From contig JASEVX010000007.1 of NCBI GenBank assembly GCA_031761405.1, positions 59,359,135 through 59,423,134 of the forward strand: DNA of 64,000 bases. Direction: 5' to 3'. This document shows, in pieces, positions 23,378 through 35,079 of the stretch. A program made the position numbers and the translations under genes. The stretch's first letter is position 1, and every line of letters begins with the position of its first letter. The notes beneath the pieces are model-generated. The model worked only from the letters and a program-made list of their open reading frames with translations, was not told the DNA's origin and made no database searches. Source of the DNA: Serripes groenlandicus. Lineage: Eukaryota; Mollusca; Bivalvia; Cardiida; Cardiidae.

Positions 23378-23450
23378 ATAAGGGTTTCCCACATAAAACA
23401 AATCTGCAGTAGACGACTTTGAAATTATGAAGTAAAAAAAAATCTCTATA
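23378..23450 (+). mobile_element. Old TTAA MITE 5' fragment
   Basis: AAGGGTTTCCCACATAAAAC then AATCTGCAGTAGACGACTTTG: the left part of the older subfamily only. Confidence 0.45.
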
Positions 23451-23477
23451 AATGATCGTAATAATAAGGAACTAGTT

Positions 23478-25657
23478 TCATTATACCCCCGATAAACGAA
23501 GTTTAGAGGGGGTATATTGGAGTTACCCTGTGGTTGGTCGGTCGGTCGGTTGGTCCGTTGCGATTTTCCTTGTCCGGAGCATAACTTTAAAACTAATTGT
23601 TGGAATTTAATAAAACTTCATAGGATGATAAAACACATTGAGAGGAAGTGCGGTGTACAGGAACCATAACTCTATTTTACCTAAATACAGAGTTATTGCC
23701 CTTTGTTACTTTTTCTTGTCCGGAGAATTACTTAATAACTAACAGATGGAATCTAATAAAACTACATACAATGGTAGAGCATAATCAGAGGAAGTGCAGT
23801 ATACAAGAACCATAACTCTAATTTACATAATTACAGAGTTATTGCCCTTTGTTACTTTTTCTTACTTGTAGAGTCTTGTCCGGAGCATAACTTTAAAACA
23901 AATTGTTGGAATTAAATAAAACTTCATAGGATGATACAACACATTGAGAGGAAGTGCGGTGTACAGGAACCATAACTCTATTTTATCTAAATACAGAGTT
24001 ATTGCCCTTTGTTACTTTTTCTTGTCCGGAGAATTACTTAATAACTAACAGATGAAATCTAATAAAACTACATACAATGGTAGAGCATAATCAGAGGAAG
24101 TGCAGTGTACAAGAACCATAACTCTAATTTACATAATTACAGAGTATTTGCCCTTTGTTTCTTTTTCTTGTTCGTAGAGTCTTGTCCGGAGCATAACTTT
24201 AAAACTTATAGTTGGAATTTAATAAAACATCTTAGGATGATACAACACATTGAGAGGAAGTGCGGTGTACAAGAACCATAACTCTATTTTACCTATATAC
24301 AGAGTTATTGCCCTTTGTTACTTTTTCTTGTCCGGAAAATTACTTAATAACTAACAGATGGAATCTAATAAAACTACATACAATGGTAGAGCATAATCAG
24401 AGGAAGTGCAGTGTACAAGAACCATAACTCTACTTTACATAATTACAGAGTTATTGCCCTTTGTTACTTTTTCTTGTTCGTAGAGTCTTGTCCGGAGCAT
24501 AACGTTAAAACTAATTGTTGGAATTTAATAAAACTTCATAGGATGATACAACACATTGAGAGGAATTGCGGTGTACAGGAACCATAACTCTATTTTATCT
24601 AAATACAGAGTTATTGCCCTTTGTTACTTTTTCTTGTCCTGAGAATTACTTAATAACTAACAGAAAAAGTTACAGATGGAATCTAATAAAACTACATACA
24701 ATGGTAGAGCATAATCAGAGGAAGTACAACTATAATTTACATAATTACAGAGTTATTGCCCTTTGTTACTTTTTCTTGTTCGTAGAGTCTTGTCCGGAGT
24801 ATAACTTTAAAACTAATTGTTGGAATTTAATAAAACATCTTAGGGTGATACAACACATTGAGAGAAAGTGCGGTGTACAGGAACCATAACTCTATTTTAC
24901 CTAAATACAGAGTTATTGCCCTTTGTTACTTTTTCTTGTCCGGAGAATTACTTAATAACTAACAGATGGAATCTAATAAAACTACATACAATGTTAGAGC
25001 ATAATCAGAGGAAGTGCAGTGTACAAAAACCATAACTCTACTTTACATAATTACAGAGTTATTGCCCTTTGTTACTTTTTCTTGTTTGTAGAGTCTTGTC
25101 CGGAGCATAACTTTAAAACTAATTCTTGAAATTTATTAAAACTTCATAGGATGATACAACACATTAAGAGAAAGTGCGGTGTACAGGAACCATAACTCTA
25201 TTTTACCTATATACAGAGTTATTGACCTTTGTTACTTTTTCTTGTCCGTAGAATTACTTAATAACTAACCGGTGGAATCTAATAAAACTGCATACAATGG
25301 TAGCATAATGAGAGGAAGTGCAGTGTACAAGAACCATAACTCTTATTTACATAATTACATAGTTATTGCCCTTTGTTACTTTTTCTTGCCCGGAGAATTA
25401 TTTAATAACTAACAGATGGAATCTAATAAAACTACATACAACGGTAGAGCATAATCAGAGGAAGTGCAGTGTACAAGAACCATAACTCTAATTTACATAA
25501 TTACAGAGTTATTGCCCTTTGTTATCCAAAAATGAACAAAACAAGAATAACCCGATCCATAACATTGTCCTTTTAAGGTGGGGTTTCTAAATAGTTCACA
25601 ACCTTTCCTATCAGGGTGGCGTTCGGGGGTATTAATCACATTCAGTGATAGTTCTAG
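23478..25657 (+). mobile_element. Helitron/Helentron-like tandem-repeat element (TATACCCCC family)
   Basis: Begins TCATTATACCCCC with a 5' hairpin TATACCCCC (23482-23490) / GGGGGTATA (23508-23516) and a (GGTC)n tract. A core of about 6.5 repeats of a 306-bp dimer follows (starts of TGTCCGGAGCATAAC at 23571, 23877, 24183, 24489, 24791, 25097). It ends with a 3' stem ATCAC-ATTCA-GTGAT (25635-25649) 4 bp before CTAG (25654-25657), with T following. A 5' TC, a 3' hairpin and CTAG|T fit Helitron termini; T on both flanks and the tandem core fit non-autonomous Helentrons. No Rep/helicase is present. A second copy is at 54274-54866. Confidence 0.72.
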
Positions 25658-26951
25658 TTTTTTTTGAAAACGTTAAACCAGTGCTTGAAAATTTACTTGA
25701 ATTTATTTCTCAAACTGTAAATTAACCAGTTGATATAAGAGTTGAAATGCTGTCTACATTTACAGTGATAAGTTAAATACAGTTCAGTCACATAATCCGA
25801 TCACACTTTGTTTGTAAGAACCAGAAGATTTCATTTCATTTAAGTATTCCGGATGTTCACATCGCATCCGTGATAAAACATGTTGTTGGCTAAGCAAAAT
25901 ACACAGATATCGTGTTTACCGCGATATTCATGAAATGTGGAACTGCAACAGCGAAAAAGAACGAAATTGATCTTGAAACGGATATTTCTGTGGTTAAAAT
26001 CTTTTCATGTCTGCATTTTGCGATGACAATTGTACTAAAAGTTAACTTTGAATCCAGTATGTACTGAACATGAAAGTCAGATTATTAAAAGCAAAGCAAA
26101 TGAAAAATGTATGTGAAATTGCGATAAAAATAAAAATCTATAAATAGACTATAGATGAATGGTACTGTCTTTTATTTTAGCTCTTAACTTCATTCGGGAA
26201 CCAGAGTCGCTGCGTGGCTGCTTACGACATTTACACACTAGACCAAATTGAGATCGGTTTAAAACGCGTTGGTGAATACGGATTAAATCTAAAATGTGGA
26301 CTAAATATTAAGATTTAGATTTAGACAAATATCTAAATTGAAAAGTTTAGTGAATACGGGACGAGGCTTCTTCGTCTAATTACTGCGTAATATATCATAG
26401 CATGTAATTTTAAGGAACCAGACTACATTTACAAATTCAATACATGTAGAAGGGTTCTCTATTTTACTGTCTAGAGTAGATACAGTATGAATTTCGCTTA
26501 AATAAAAATGTACATACATTCAATTAATATACTGGCCTTTGTCTTTTGTTTTTAATTTGTAAAACTCACACATGTATATAGAGTGTAAAAGGGATGTTTT
26601 AAAAGTCATTACCTTAAATTAATGTACTTGGGAAGGACAAAGAGAAAGCAAGATATGTGGTAACGCTGGCAGGTCTAAATATTCTCCTTGACCGAAAAAT
26701 AAAAGCATCCCTACAGGAAGCCGCCAAGCCGCCAATAAAATGACACAGATAGAATTATGATTTTATATAGTATTAACTTTTATTCATTTTACAATTTATA
26801 ATTGATAAATGACGGTAAACAGTACAGACAGCGATGCAAATCTCTTATGGTAGGCCATATTGTAAACAACGCTACATTCGGAACCCTCAGTTATCACCGT
26901 CATATTCAGCTGGAATTTCCAACGACTATTTTTAGTACTTGCACGTGCTCA
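25658..26951 (+). other. Intronic sequence, nothing recognised
   Basis: AT-rich. A stretch near 26230-26360 has repeated AAATCTAAA/TTTAGATTTAG words able to pair, but no boundaries were found. Confidence 0.35.
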
Positions 26952-27113
26952 TGAATTGCTCAAAACAAGCAATTTTCCTTTTGCCACAATGTTTTCCACT
27001 TTAAGCCATAGGTTATCATCGGACCATTCAATTAAAGAGATTTTTCTATGTTTTGACAAAATAATTGTTCAAAGGCGTCTGCTGCAGAATTGTCGTATGA
27101 GGGAAAGGGATAA
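26952..27113 (-). mobile_element. TTAA MITE, copy d, truncated at the central hairpin
   Basis: Reverse orientation. It starts inside the palindrome (TTGCTCAAAACAAGCAATTTT) and runs to TATGAGGGAAAGGGATAA, where TTAA has become ATAA. Confidence 0.85.
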
Positions 27114-27254
27114 GACGCCATTAATAAGTATTCGAGACCAGATCAGGGATACAAATAGGATCCTTTATCCTGACACGCGTACGCGGCTCTAATGTCTTAA
27201 TGTCCATGGCTACATGTTTTATGTAAAATCTAATTATATTATATATTTGAATAG

Positions 27255-27330
27255 AGATTTTGCATAGTTTTGCCTATAGATATTTTAAGTCATTTGCTGC
27301 AGATTTGTTGTATGTGAGAAAGGGTTGAAA
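27255..27330 (-). mobile_element. Old TTAA MITE terminal fragment
   Basis: AGTCATTTGCTGCAGATTTG then TTGTATGTGAGAAAGGGTTG: one end of the older subfamily. Confidence 0.45.
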
Positions 27331-27546
27331 CAAGAATACATGTACATGTATGATGCCTAACAAGTAGATTATAAATATAATTGCCTCATTAGGAGTCAGT
27401 GTTTACTGATTCCCATTTGAGTAATAAATGTATTCAACCAATAACAAAGATGTCATGAGCAGATATTTGAATCAGCATGAGTTAATTAGATCTCTAAATA
27501 TACTTAGCTTCTCACTCATGCAGTTCTGAACTGTTTGCTCATGTGT

Positions 27547-27742
27547 TTAACCCAATAAAATTCCTCATATAGAAGCTTTCTGATACCTCTGCAGCAGACG
27601 GCTTTATGAAAACATAGTGACAAAAGAAGAAATTGCTCAAAACAAGCAATTTCTGCTTTTGCCACAATGTTTACCCATTTTAGTCATAGCGCTGGGTTAT
27701 TCATTCAATTATAGAGATTTTCTATTTTTTGATCTTCCGATC
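27547..27742 (-). mobile_element. TTAA MITE, copy e, right-truncated
   Basis: TTAA at 27547-27550, a mutated end (CCCAATAAAATTCCTCATAT), and central hairpin GCTC/AAGC. It stops at TTCTATTTTTTGATC, so the far terminal block is missing. Confidence 0.82.
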
Positions 27743-30094
27743 TCTTTTTGAATTCTAGGTGACATCTAAACAATAACAAATAAATATTCAAAAATTATGT
27801 ATAAGAGTCTAAGCAAAAATAAATAGTAAATAAGCAATTTAGGCTTTTTGATTGATTGATTGATTGGGGTTCGAACACACAATCCCAGGCTTTTTGAGAC
27901 TTGAACTTAAGCTTATAATTGAACCCATCTGGCAGTGCTTGACCTAACTTTTTGAAACAGGAAGTCCTGACTTCCTGGGTCTAAATTTTGGAAGTCCTGC
28001 TCATAATTCTTGGAAGTCCCAGGTGGCACACTGGCTTTTTTCGCATCTTGCACATTCTATTGTGTTCCCCTTTGTTTTATTTTTAAATACATTATTGGAA
28101 AAGAAGCTAATTAATACAGAAAGTGGATATTGCTCCTTTGTCAACAATGTTATTGTTGGTTCTATCATAACACTTTTAAACCAGTAGGTTTTTATGTGAT
28201 ATAGAATGTTTTTTTCCAGTCATGTGTCAAAAGCTATCCAGCATAAAATTCATCAAAAGATTGGCATGGCCATGATTCATTACATTCACATTAAATATGA
28301 ATTATGTTCTTAAATCACATTCAGTATGGCAAAAGGAATGAGTTATTGATTTTATTTTAAACACCAGTAAATAAAGTGTTCTGCAGTGAGATATATTACA
28401 AACACACATTAAAGGCACTAAACTTTCATAATAGTCAACTTTAAAACAAATAAGAATGAGTGTGAGTAATACTTTCTTGAATGAAATTTCTGATTTCCAA
28501 AATGCAGAAAATGCACGAAAACCCATTACAAATTACAATATGTATTTTCACCTCCAGACTTCAGTTTCTTTTATATTTTAAAAAAATAATGAACTAAAAT
28601 GGGCTTATATGCAATTTATTTCATAGGCAAGAGCTGGCTGTGATTTTGATAGATCTTCATGTCAACTTTGTTTTGAAAAAATCGGCAATTAAAAAGTGTT
28701 TCCAATGGATTCAGGCAAACAAAATAATAATCTTCAAACAGTTAAATTAATATAGGGACATTCTTTTATCATATCCTAGTATGTTTTTACATGGGTTATT
28801 GAAATTGATTACCCCTACGCTGTTTATAATGAAAAATAGAATTGATTGGTGTGAAGTCGTTATCAAGTGACAAATCTGGGGGTGGGTGGGGTACGCATTC
28901 TCGATCGTGATTGGCTTAAATCTACCAATTGATAACTCCCACTGTCCATAATTGACACTTATAAAACACAATACACAGTGTCTTTAGATAATTACACACA
29001 ATTTCTAGTGGACATATATATACGTCCTGTGTTTTGATTGTCGGCGTATACCCTTAATTCCTGGACGTACTTGGACGTCTCCCTTGTCAATTTTTGGCGT
29101 ACGGGATCAATTTTCGGGCGTCCATAAACGTAAGCGCTGATCTGGTAAAAGGAGTGTATCACAAGTGCGCAAGTTGAAGACTCGGACAAGGATGTACTTA
29201 AGAATGGTCTCTTCAAAGCTTTCACTGTCTGTCTTCATGTTATATAGTGCCTTTTGACAAAAAATGACAAACACCTTAGAAGCTAAGGCTAATAGGCTGT
29301 ATTCTAATACATATTTTTGTTGTGGTTAAGTAAATGCAACGATACCTTAGCTTCTGACGCTGTTCAATTATGTAAAAGGCTTATTTTGAAACAATAGTAA
29401 ATAATAAAATAAAAAAATTGATTTAGCATCTATAGAAGTATCAAAGTATAAACGACTCCAATCACGAAATGTGTTAGCTTGTTGATATGTGAAATTTTAT
29501 CCAGCACTCATTTTATTGCAAAAATGGGGACCAAAAAAAAGAGCCAGGTCATTTATTGATCTGTCTTTTCAATATAGTTCCTTGAATCGGCCTTAATCTC
29601 ATACGAGATTTTTTAGAAACATTTTTTATATCATTATTGACATCTGGCAAAAAATATCCAAACATTATTAGGAAAGTAGAATTGCCCAATTAGATCAACT
29701 TAATTGACCAATTTTATTTTCACTTAAATTTCGTCAAGTAGATAATTCTAAACATTTTAGAAAGACAAGGTTCATCATTCAGGCTTACATAAGTGTTATT
29801 ATTTTAGGCAATTTCATTCAAATAAGACCCTAATACTTCTGTACATTTATTGGATAAAAGGTCATCTCAATTTCAACCTTATACACTTTTAAACTCATGA
29901 GCATGATTGTGCTCAGGGTTTTTTGTCCACTGAAATTGCATGATACAACCAGCTCTCTGTTCTATACAATCTGATTTACTGTTTCTCTATTTTGTTGATT
30001 TATATAGGTTATCTTACCTGCTTTATTTATATTGAAGGATTTGTAAGCAACAATAAATATAACTGATAGTTAAATTTTTGGTTATCTAGTAACC
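27743..30094 (+). other. Intronic stretch, mostly unrecognised
   Basis: It contains a SINE scrap at 27847-27895 in which tail (GATTGATTGATTG) and head (GGTTCGAACACAC) words are fused by internal deletion. A local cluster of GGAAGTCC/GGACTTCC-like words, including AGGAAGTCCTGACTTCCT, lies at 27958-28020. Frames at 28302-28526, 28747-28971 and 28992-29225 (minus) carry no recognisable domain. Confidence 0.4.
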
Positions 30095-30155
30095 CAGGAA
30101 ATTGCCTTGATATAACTGAATTACTGTTGAAAGTGCCATAAAACACCATTCAAAC
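30095..30155 (+). mobile_element. SINE tail fragment
   Basis: CCTTGATATAACTGAATTAC then TGTTGAAAGTGCCATAAAAC matches the conserved tail of the SINE copies at 46120-46165 and 57465-57520. Confidence 0.6.
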
Positions 30156-30524
30156 ATACAAGACATTGAATAGATTTGTAGAGATTTGACAATTGACCTT
30201 AATTGTGCGAAAAGGCAAAAAATACTAAATTTAGCCATTTTTCACAGTTTTTTTCCTTCAGAGATGTCTCAAGTTGTCTGTATCAAAGACAGGGTTACAG
30301 GAATAATCTTTAAGCTTTCCTGCAATAGATTACCATAAAGACATACTCTTCAATAATAGATTTTGGATCATCTCCGACATCTTTCGGTCTCCTGGTTTTT
30401 GTTTGTATTGATTTTCATACTCGCTGCGTCTGCTTTTAGAGCATTATAGTAACAAGACTGGCACCTTGTTGTTCCTTTGTTTTTTTGGCTTCATTATGCA
30501 GGGCTTTTGAATAACATCACATTT

Positions 30525-30680
30525 AACCCCTTTCCTTTATACAGAAATATTTTGATGCATTTGTAAACATTTTGGCAAATGGACTATTTAATCATTTATC
30601 CTTTTCTCACAATGTATTTCACTCTGTACAACAATTATGCATTTATTTATAAAGGTTTTCCATTTTTTAGCCTATTTGCT
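30525..30680 (+). mobile_element. Very old TTAA MITE relative
   Basis: AACCCCTTTCCTTTATACAG, ATTTGTAAACATTTTGGCAA, TTTATCCTTTTCTCACAATG: recognisable order, no intact ends. Confidence 0.35.
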
Positions 30681-31382
30681 GATGTCTGCTGTTATTTTTG
30701 TGGCGATTGGTTTGACAAACAACAGAAACAACAACAACAAAAAATATTTACATAGTCGGTTTTGAATAATCGGTTGATATTTATTTTCCTTACTGCAAAC
30801 TAATTTACTCACATCCGTTATAGTTCCATCATTGATGCAGAGACGCGATTAATAATAATTATGTCAGTGCTACTTTGGTACCGGATTGTTACTAATATTT
30901 AAGTTTTATCGAGACATTATCTACATAGAGTTAAAATATGATAATATTATCTTCGTGATGATTGGGCTGATAATAAATATCATTGCGCGTTCTATCTGCC
31001 TTGCAAATAACTGTGATGATACTCAAATCTAGAAATTCCAAAAGGTTCTATAAATAGCTCGCGTAACTAGTGTTCTTAATCTCAATATTATAAACGCTTT
31101 ATTTTGTAGTTGTTTAAATATATGAAAGCGTCTAGATGATAAGACTGGTTTACAAAGGTTTAAAGGACACACGATGTCAGTTTACACACGTTATGTATAC
31201 ACGTCTGCACGTTCTAGAGTCAATTAGCAATCAATACTGAAAGTGTAGCCTAATTTAGTTTTGAGATCGAGCATTATAATCAAGATCCAAGATTCAATAC
31301 TTTATTGACTGTTTTTCGGCAAAGCATTTTGCATTTGGCCATTTACAAATTATATAAATATGGCAAACATATATACATAGAA

Positions 31383-31470
31383 AAACATATAACATTTATA
31401 CATATAACATTTATACATATAACATTTATACATATAACATATAACATATATACATATAACATAAAATAAA
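31383..31470. repeat. 17-bp tandem repeat (ACATATAACATTTATAC)
   Basis: Four to five units in an AT-rich minisatellite. The minus-strand frame 31350-31577 (repetitive YMYKC) is a by-product. Confidence 0.85.
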
Positions 31471-31969
31471 GTGTTTTTTACAAACATTACATATGACGTA
31501 TAGAACAAAGAATACCTACATTCAAACATATTGTATATATCATGTACATTAGTTTTGCATAACAGACAATTCTTCATTTCTTAGGCTCATTGCGTTCTTT
31601 AAGTATTTCATTAAATTAATTAGTTTCCCTTTATTCTTTGTTTTCATAATATAATTAAATTTTTCTAAACTGACTATATTTTTATAAATTGAACAGTTTG
31701 GCAAATAGTGAAATTATGCTTTTGTGCATGTTTTGTGTTTGTTATTGCACTCAAATTTTTCGAAGCAGTTTAACAATCTCATAGACATACAAATACACTG
31801 TGTTTATATGTCTCTGACAACCCTCAATCATGCAATGTGAAGGGACTAAATTGAACAGACCTGTTTAATATCGGACATCATTGAAACAAACACCAAACTA
31901 ATGGATACTGTTTTCTCTCCTTTCTTGATAATTTTGTCATTTCTAAAGTATACACAATAGTTTATCTTA
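31471..31969 (+). other. Intronic sequence with a stray element end
   Basis: TGTTTATATGTCTCTGACAA at 31801-31820 matches the inner edge of the TIR of the element that starts at 31977, so an older relative may be present. Otherwise nothing. Confidence 0.35.
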
Positions 31970-31976
31970 ATATGGC

Positions 31977-33755
31977 CAGAGACATATAAACACATATGAG
32001 CCATAATATGGTGTCCGGATTTTGAGTTACATCACAAACACTGTGGTGTCCTCTTTTGTAATATTTGACTTTTGTCAAATTAAATGCTATATATGTTTAG
32101 AACAATTTGTTAGTAACACAGGACACCATGTAATAAATCAATTTTATGAAGAGTATGCCTAGTTAATTTTGTTTAGATCTAATTTACATTTTCACCATCT
32201 TTATTTGGAATTATTTCAATAAATAAATGGTTTATTTAGTGAAACAATTAATAGAATACAACTAGATAAAGAATGGTGTAACAGGACACAACACGATGTA
32301 ACATGACACAAACTGGTGTGTAACAGGACACAAAATGATGTAACTGGACACTAATTCAATTGTATTGTTAGTAACACAGGACACCATTGTAATAAATCAA
32401 TTTTATGAAGAGTATGCCTAGTTAATTTTTTTTAGATCTAATTTACATTTTCACCATCTTTATTTGGAATTATTTATGGTTTATTTAGTGAAATAATTAA
32501 TAGTATACAACTAGATAAAGAATGGTGTAACAGGACACAAAATGATGTAACGGGACACAAACTGGTGTGTAACAGGACACAAAATGATGTAACTGGACAC
32601 CAATTGTGCACTTCATATAAGTGTGTAATATAATAGCATAAACATTTTCAGTATAAATAATTCTCCAGTTAAATTAAAATATACTTATCATGCAAATATG
32701 TATTTATTATGTAAGCACAATGCTTATGGAGGTAGAATATGCTTTCCAGGACAGTCAACGTTACAAGGCAAAAGAGACAAAGTTCGTGATTTTTTTCCCC
32801 CAGTCAAAAATAATAACAAGTTCTTCGTAGTGAATTAAATAGGTTCGCAAACATCTCTGGACAATTTAAATAACGAAATAGGAAGTTACTACGCATTGCG
32901 ATACATTATAAGCAACCATTGATGACCTCAATCGGCTTGGTGCCGGCGTAACAAAATTTCAGAAGTCTGACTGTCATTTTCGAGCCGCCATTTTAAAACA
33001 CTCTTGTCGTAAAACGTCTATAACTGTCATAAATTGTTGCGATGTTTAATGTCGTAAATAGAACAGCCAAAATTTAGTTTCCTCCTAGGTGATTGACAAA
33101 GCATTTTTTAATTATAACAAAATAATAGGGCGTAACAAAAAAAGACACCATTTTGATAAACAATATTTTGACTCCCTGTCAAATAAAAGATATCTGTCCC
33201 AGAACAACATGTTTACGACATTAACAAAGAATGTAAGTGATCACGTGATTTGTATGCAATGAAAATATGGTTATCGGTCCAGGTTTCGAGTTTTGATGCT
33301 ATTTAGACGTGATGTAACTGGGTGGACACATTCGTTACGCCGATGTCCAGGATTTTATATTCAAATCAAAATCGTATTTACGTCGCTCTATTAAATCTTA
33401 AAGTTATATTTACAAGTAATTTTTTAAATTATTATTTCACATATATTAGTTTCCAAACTTTAAATATAAAGAAAAACAGTTTGTTTTGGTTTTCAAAAAG
33501 TCCTCCCATGCCTTTGTCGGGAAGGACACGGCGAAAATGCTCAAGAAAAGTATTAATTAAAGGAGTTTATCAGTTCTTTCAGAAATCAATAGCATATTAT
33601 TTAATAGATTTAGTAGTTTCTAACAGTTTGTGACATGCTGATAAACTATAAAACACATAGTTCTTCAAATAAAGGAGAATAAATAATGACTCTGTGATGT
33701 AACACAAAATCCCGGACACCATATTATGGCTCATATATATGTTTATATGTCTCTG
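31977..33755. mobile_element. 1.78-kb TIR transposon with 7-bp target duplication
   Basis: Ends CAGAGACATATAAACA ... TGTTTATATGTCTCTG belong to inverted repeats of about 57 bp (31977-32034, 33697-33755) that include GAGCCATAATATGGTGTCCG. The duplication ATATGGC flanks them (31970-31976, 33756-33762). Inside are a direct repeat of about 290 bp (about 32098-32350 and 32366-32605) and many GTAACAGGACAC / GTAACTGGACAC words, also near the ends. The plus-strand frame 33322-33633 shows no transposase motif. CAGAG ends recall hAT, but the duplication is 7 bp rather than 8, so the superfamily is open. Confidence 0.8.
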
Positions 33756-33762
33756 ATATGGC

Positions 33763-34233
33763 CTAGCGACCTGGTGATGAACATGTGATTACCCGAACAG
33801 TTTAGATCACAAATAGCAATTCTAATGAGCTAAAACGGTAGTCTATCGAGTACCAACTAGATTTTTCATGAATTTGGAATGGCCTAATTTTGAACACATC
33901 ATGACCAGTTTCAGAACGTAACTAAAAAATCGCCAAGACAACATTCTGGCAAACTAACATTATTCTACTGTCAAAAGATGCAGGGTTGATACATTCTCAA
34001 ATTTACCAGCACCAGAGCGCCCTACACCGATATACTCCTTGTTACTTTGCAGGATTTTCCATACGATCGCCACTACAGTGCCGTTGGCGCTTTGATTTAG
34101 AAAGGGTTTATAAGCCATATATGTGTTGGGTCTTTATGGAACCCAGTGAGAGGTGTCAAGGTCATTTTTGTAGAGACACATTTGCATGAACTAGATATCA
34201 GTCTAGGAATATCATAAAAGCAGAAGTAGTTAT
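33763..34233 (+). other. Intronic sequence, nothing recognised
   Basis: The frame 33986-34189 has no motif. Confidence 0.3.
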
Positions 34234-34420
34234 TTTACCCTTTCCCACATACTACAAATCTGCAGCCGACAACTTGGAAACTATATATATCTAGACAAAA
34301 TATATGGAAAATTACTAGAAATGAAAGGATTAATTGTTAATTTTGAAAATCATGTTGTTAACATTGCGACAAAAGGAGAAATTGCTCCGAAGATGATCAA
34401 TTTCTTAAATCTCCTCATTG
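34234..34420 (+). mobile_element. Old TTAA MITE relative
   Basis: TTTTACCCTTTCCCACATAC, AATCTGCAGCCGACAACTTGG, GCGACAAAAGGAGAAATTGC: older subfamily without the right end. Confidence 0.5.
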
Positions 34421-35076
34421 TTTCAATGTAAAATAATTATTTGAAGCCTGTTGCCAAGTATATTACCTTAATTGCATTCAAAATAGGTAAAAAGATGACA
34501 TGAGGAAATCAAGAGAGTCTATGGGTATGATTATTTGTTCAGATATAAAACATGTCTTTAAGGGTTTCCTGTCCATCATAAATAATAACAGACATTAACC
34601 ATTTCCCTACTTTACAGATTCATTGACTTGTTGAAAGACATCATGAACAAGTAAGGTTCCTTTCTCCTGCAATGTTTTCAATTCTGTATCAAACTTTTTC
34701 ATTTACTGGTTATGTTTTCAATGCAGATGACTTTAAAAACTATTCAAATATAAAAGCAGTTTTAAAAATGGTTAGAAAGATTTGAAAAATGGAGTCTGTA
34801 ATGAATAACATTGATGTTTGGATATAATGGGTTATATGAGAAGGAATCGGGTCATTTTTCTTGAGGGAAGTTTCAGTCATACATTTATATTCTGTTCCGT
34901 TAAGGGCCATATTCTCTCAAACAAAGACATATTTTTCTCAATTAATAACTAAGAGCTATTGGACTAATTGACTGTCCCTATTTTTTTCTTTTAAAGGATA
35001 AAATTTCACCAATCCTGTAAGGAATGATTATATTGCCAAATCACATGAAAACTTTAACATTGGTTTATTTGTGATG
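34421..35076 (+). other. Intronic sequence, nothing recognised
   Basis: AT-rich. ACCATTTCCCTACTTTACAG near 34598 hints at another decayed MITE end. No frames. Confidence 0.3.
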
Positions 35077-35079
35077 TCA

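Noticed and set aside
28992..29225. 77-codon minus-strand frame in a slightly less AT-rich patch
   Set aside because: No domain, no start context, no similarity recognised.
33322..33633. 103-codon frame inside the 1.78-kb TIR element as transposase
   Set aside because: No DDE/DDD-type motif or zinc finger could be seen; the basic patch RTRRKCSRK alone is not enough.
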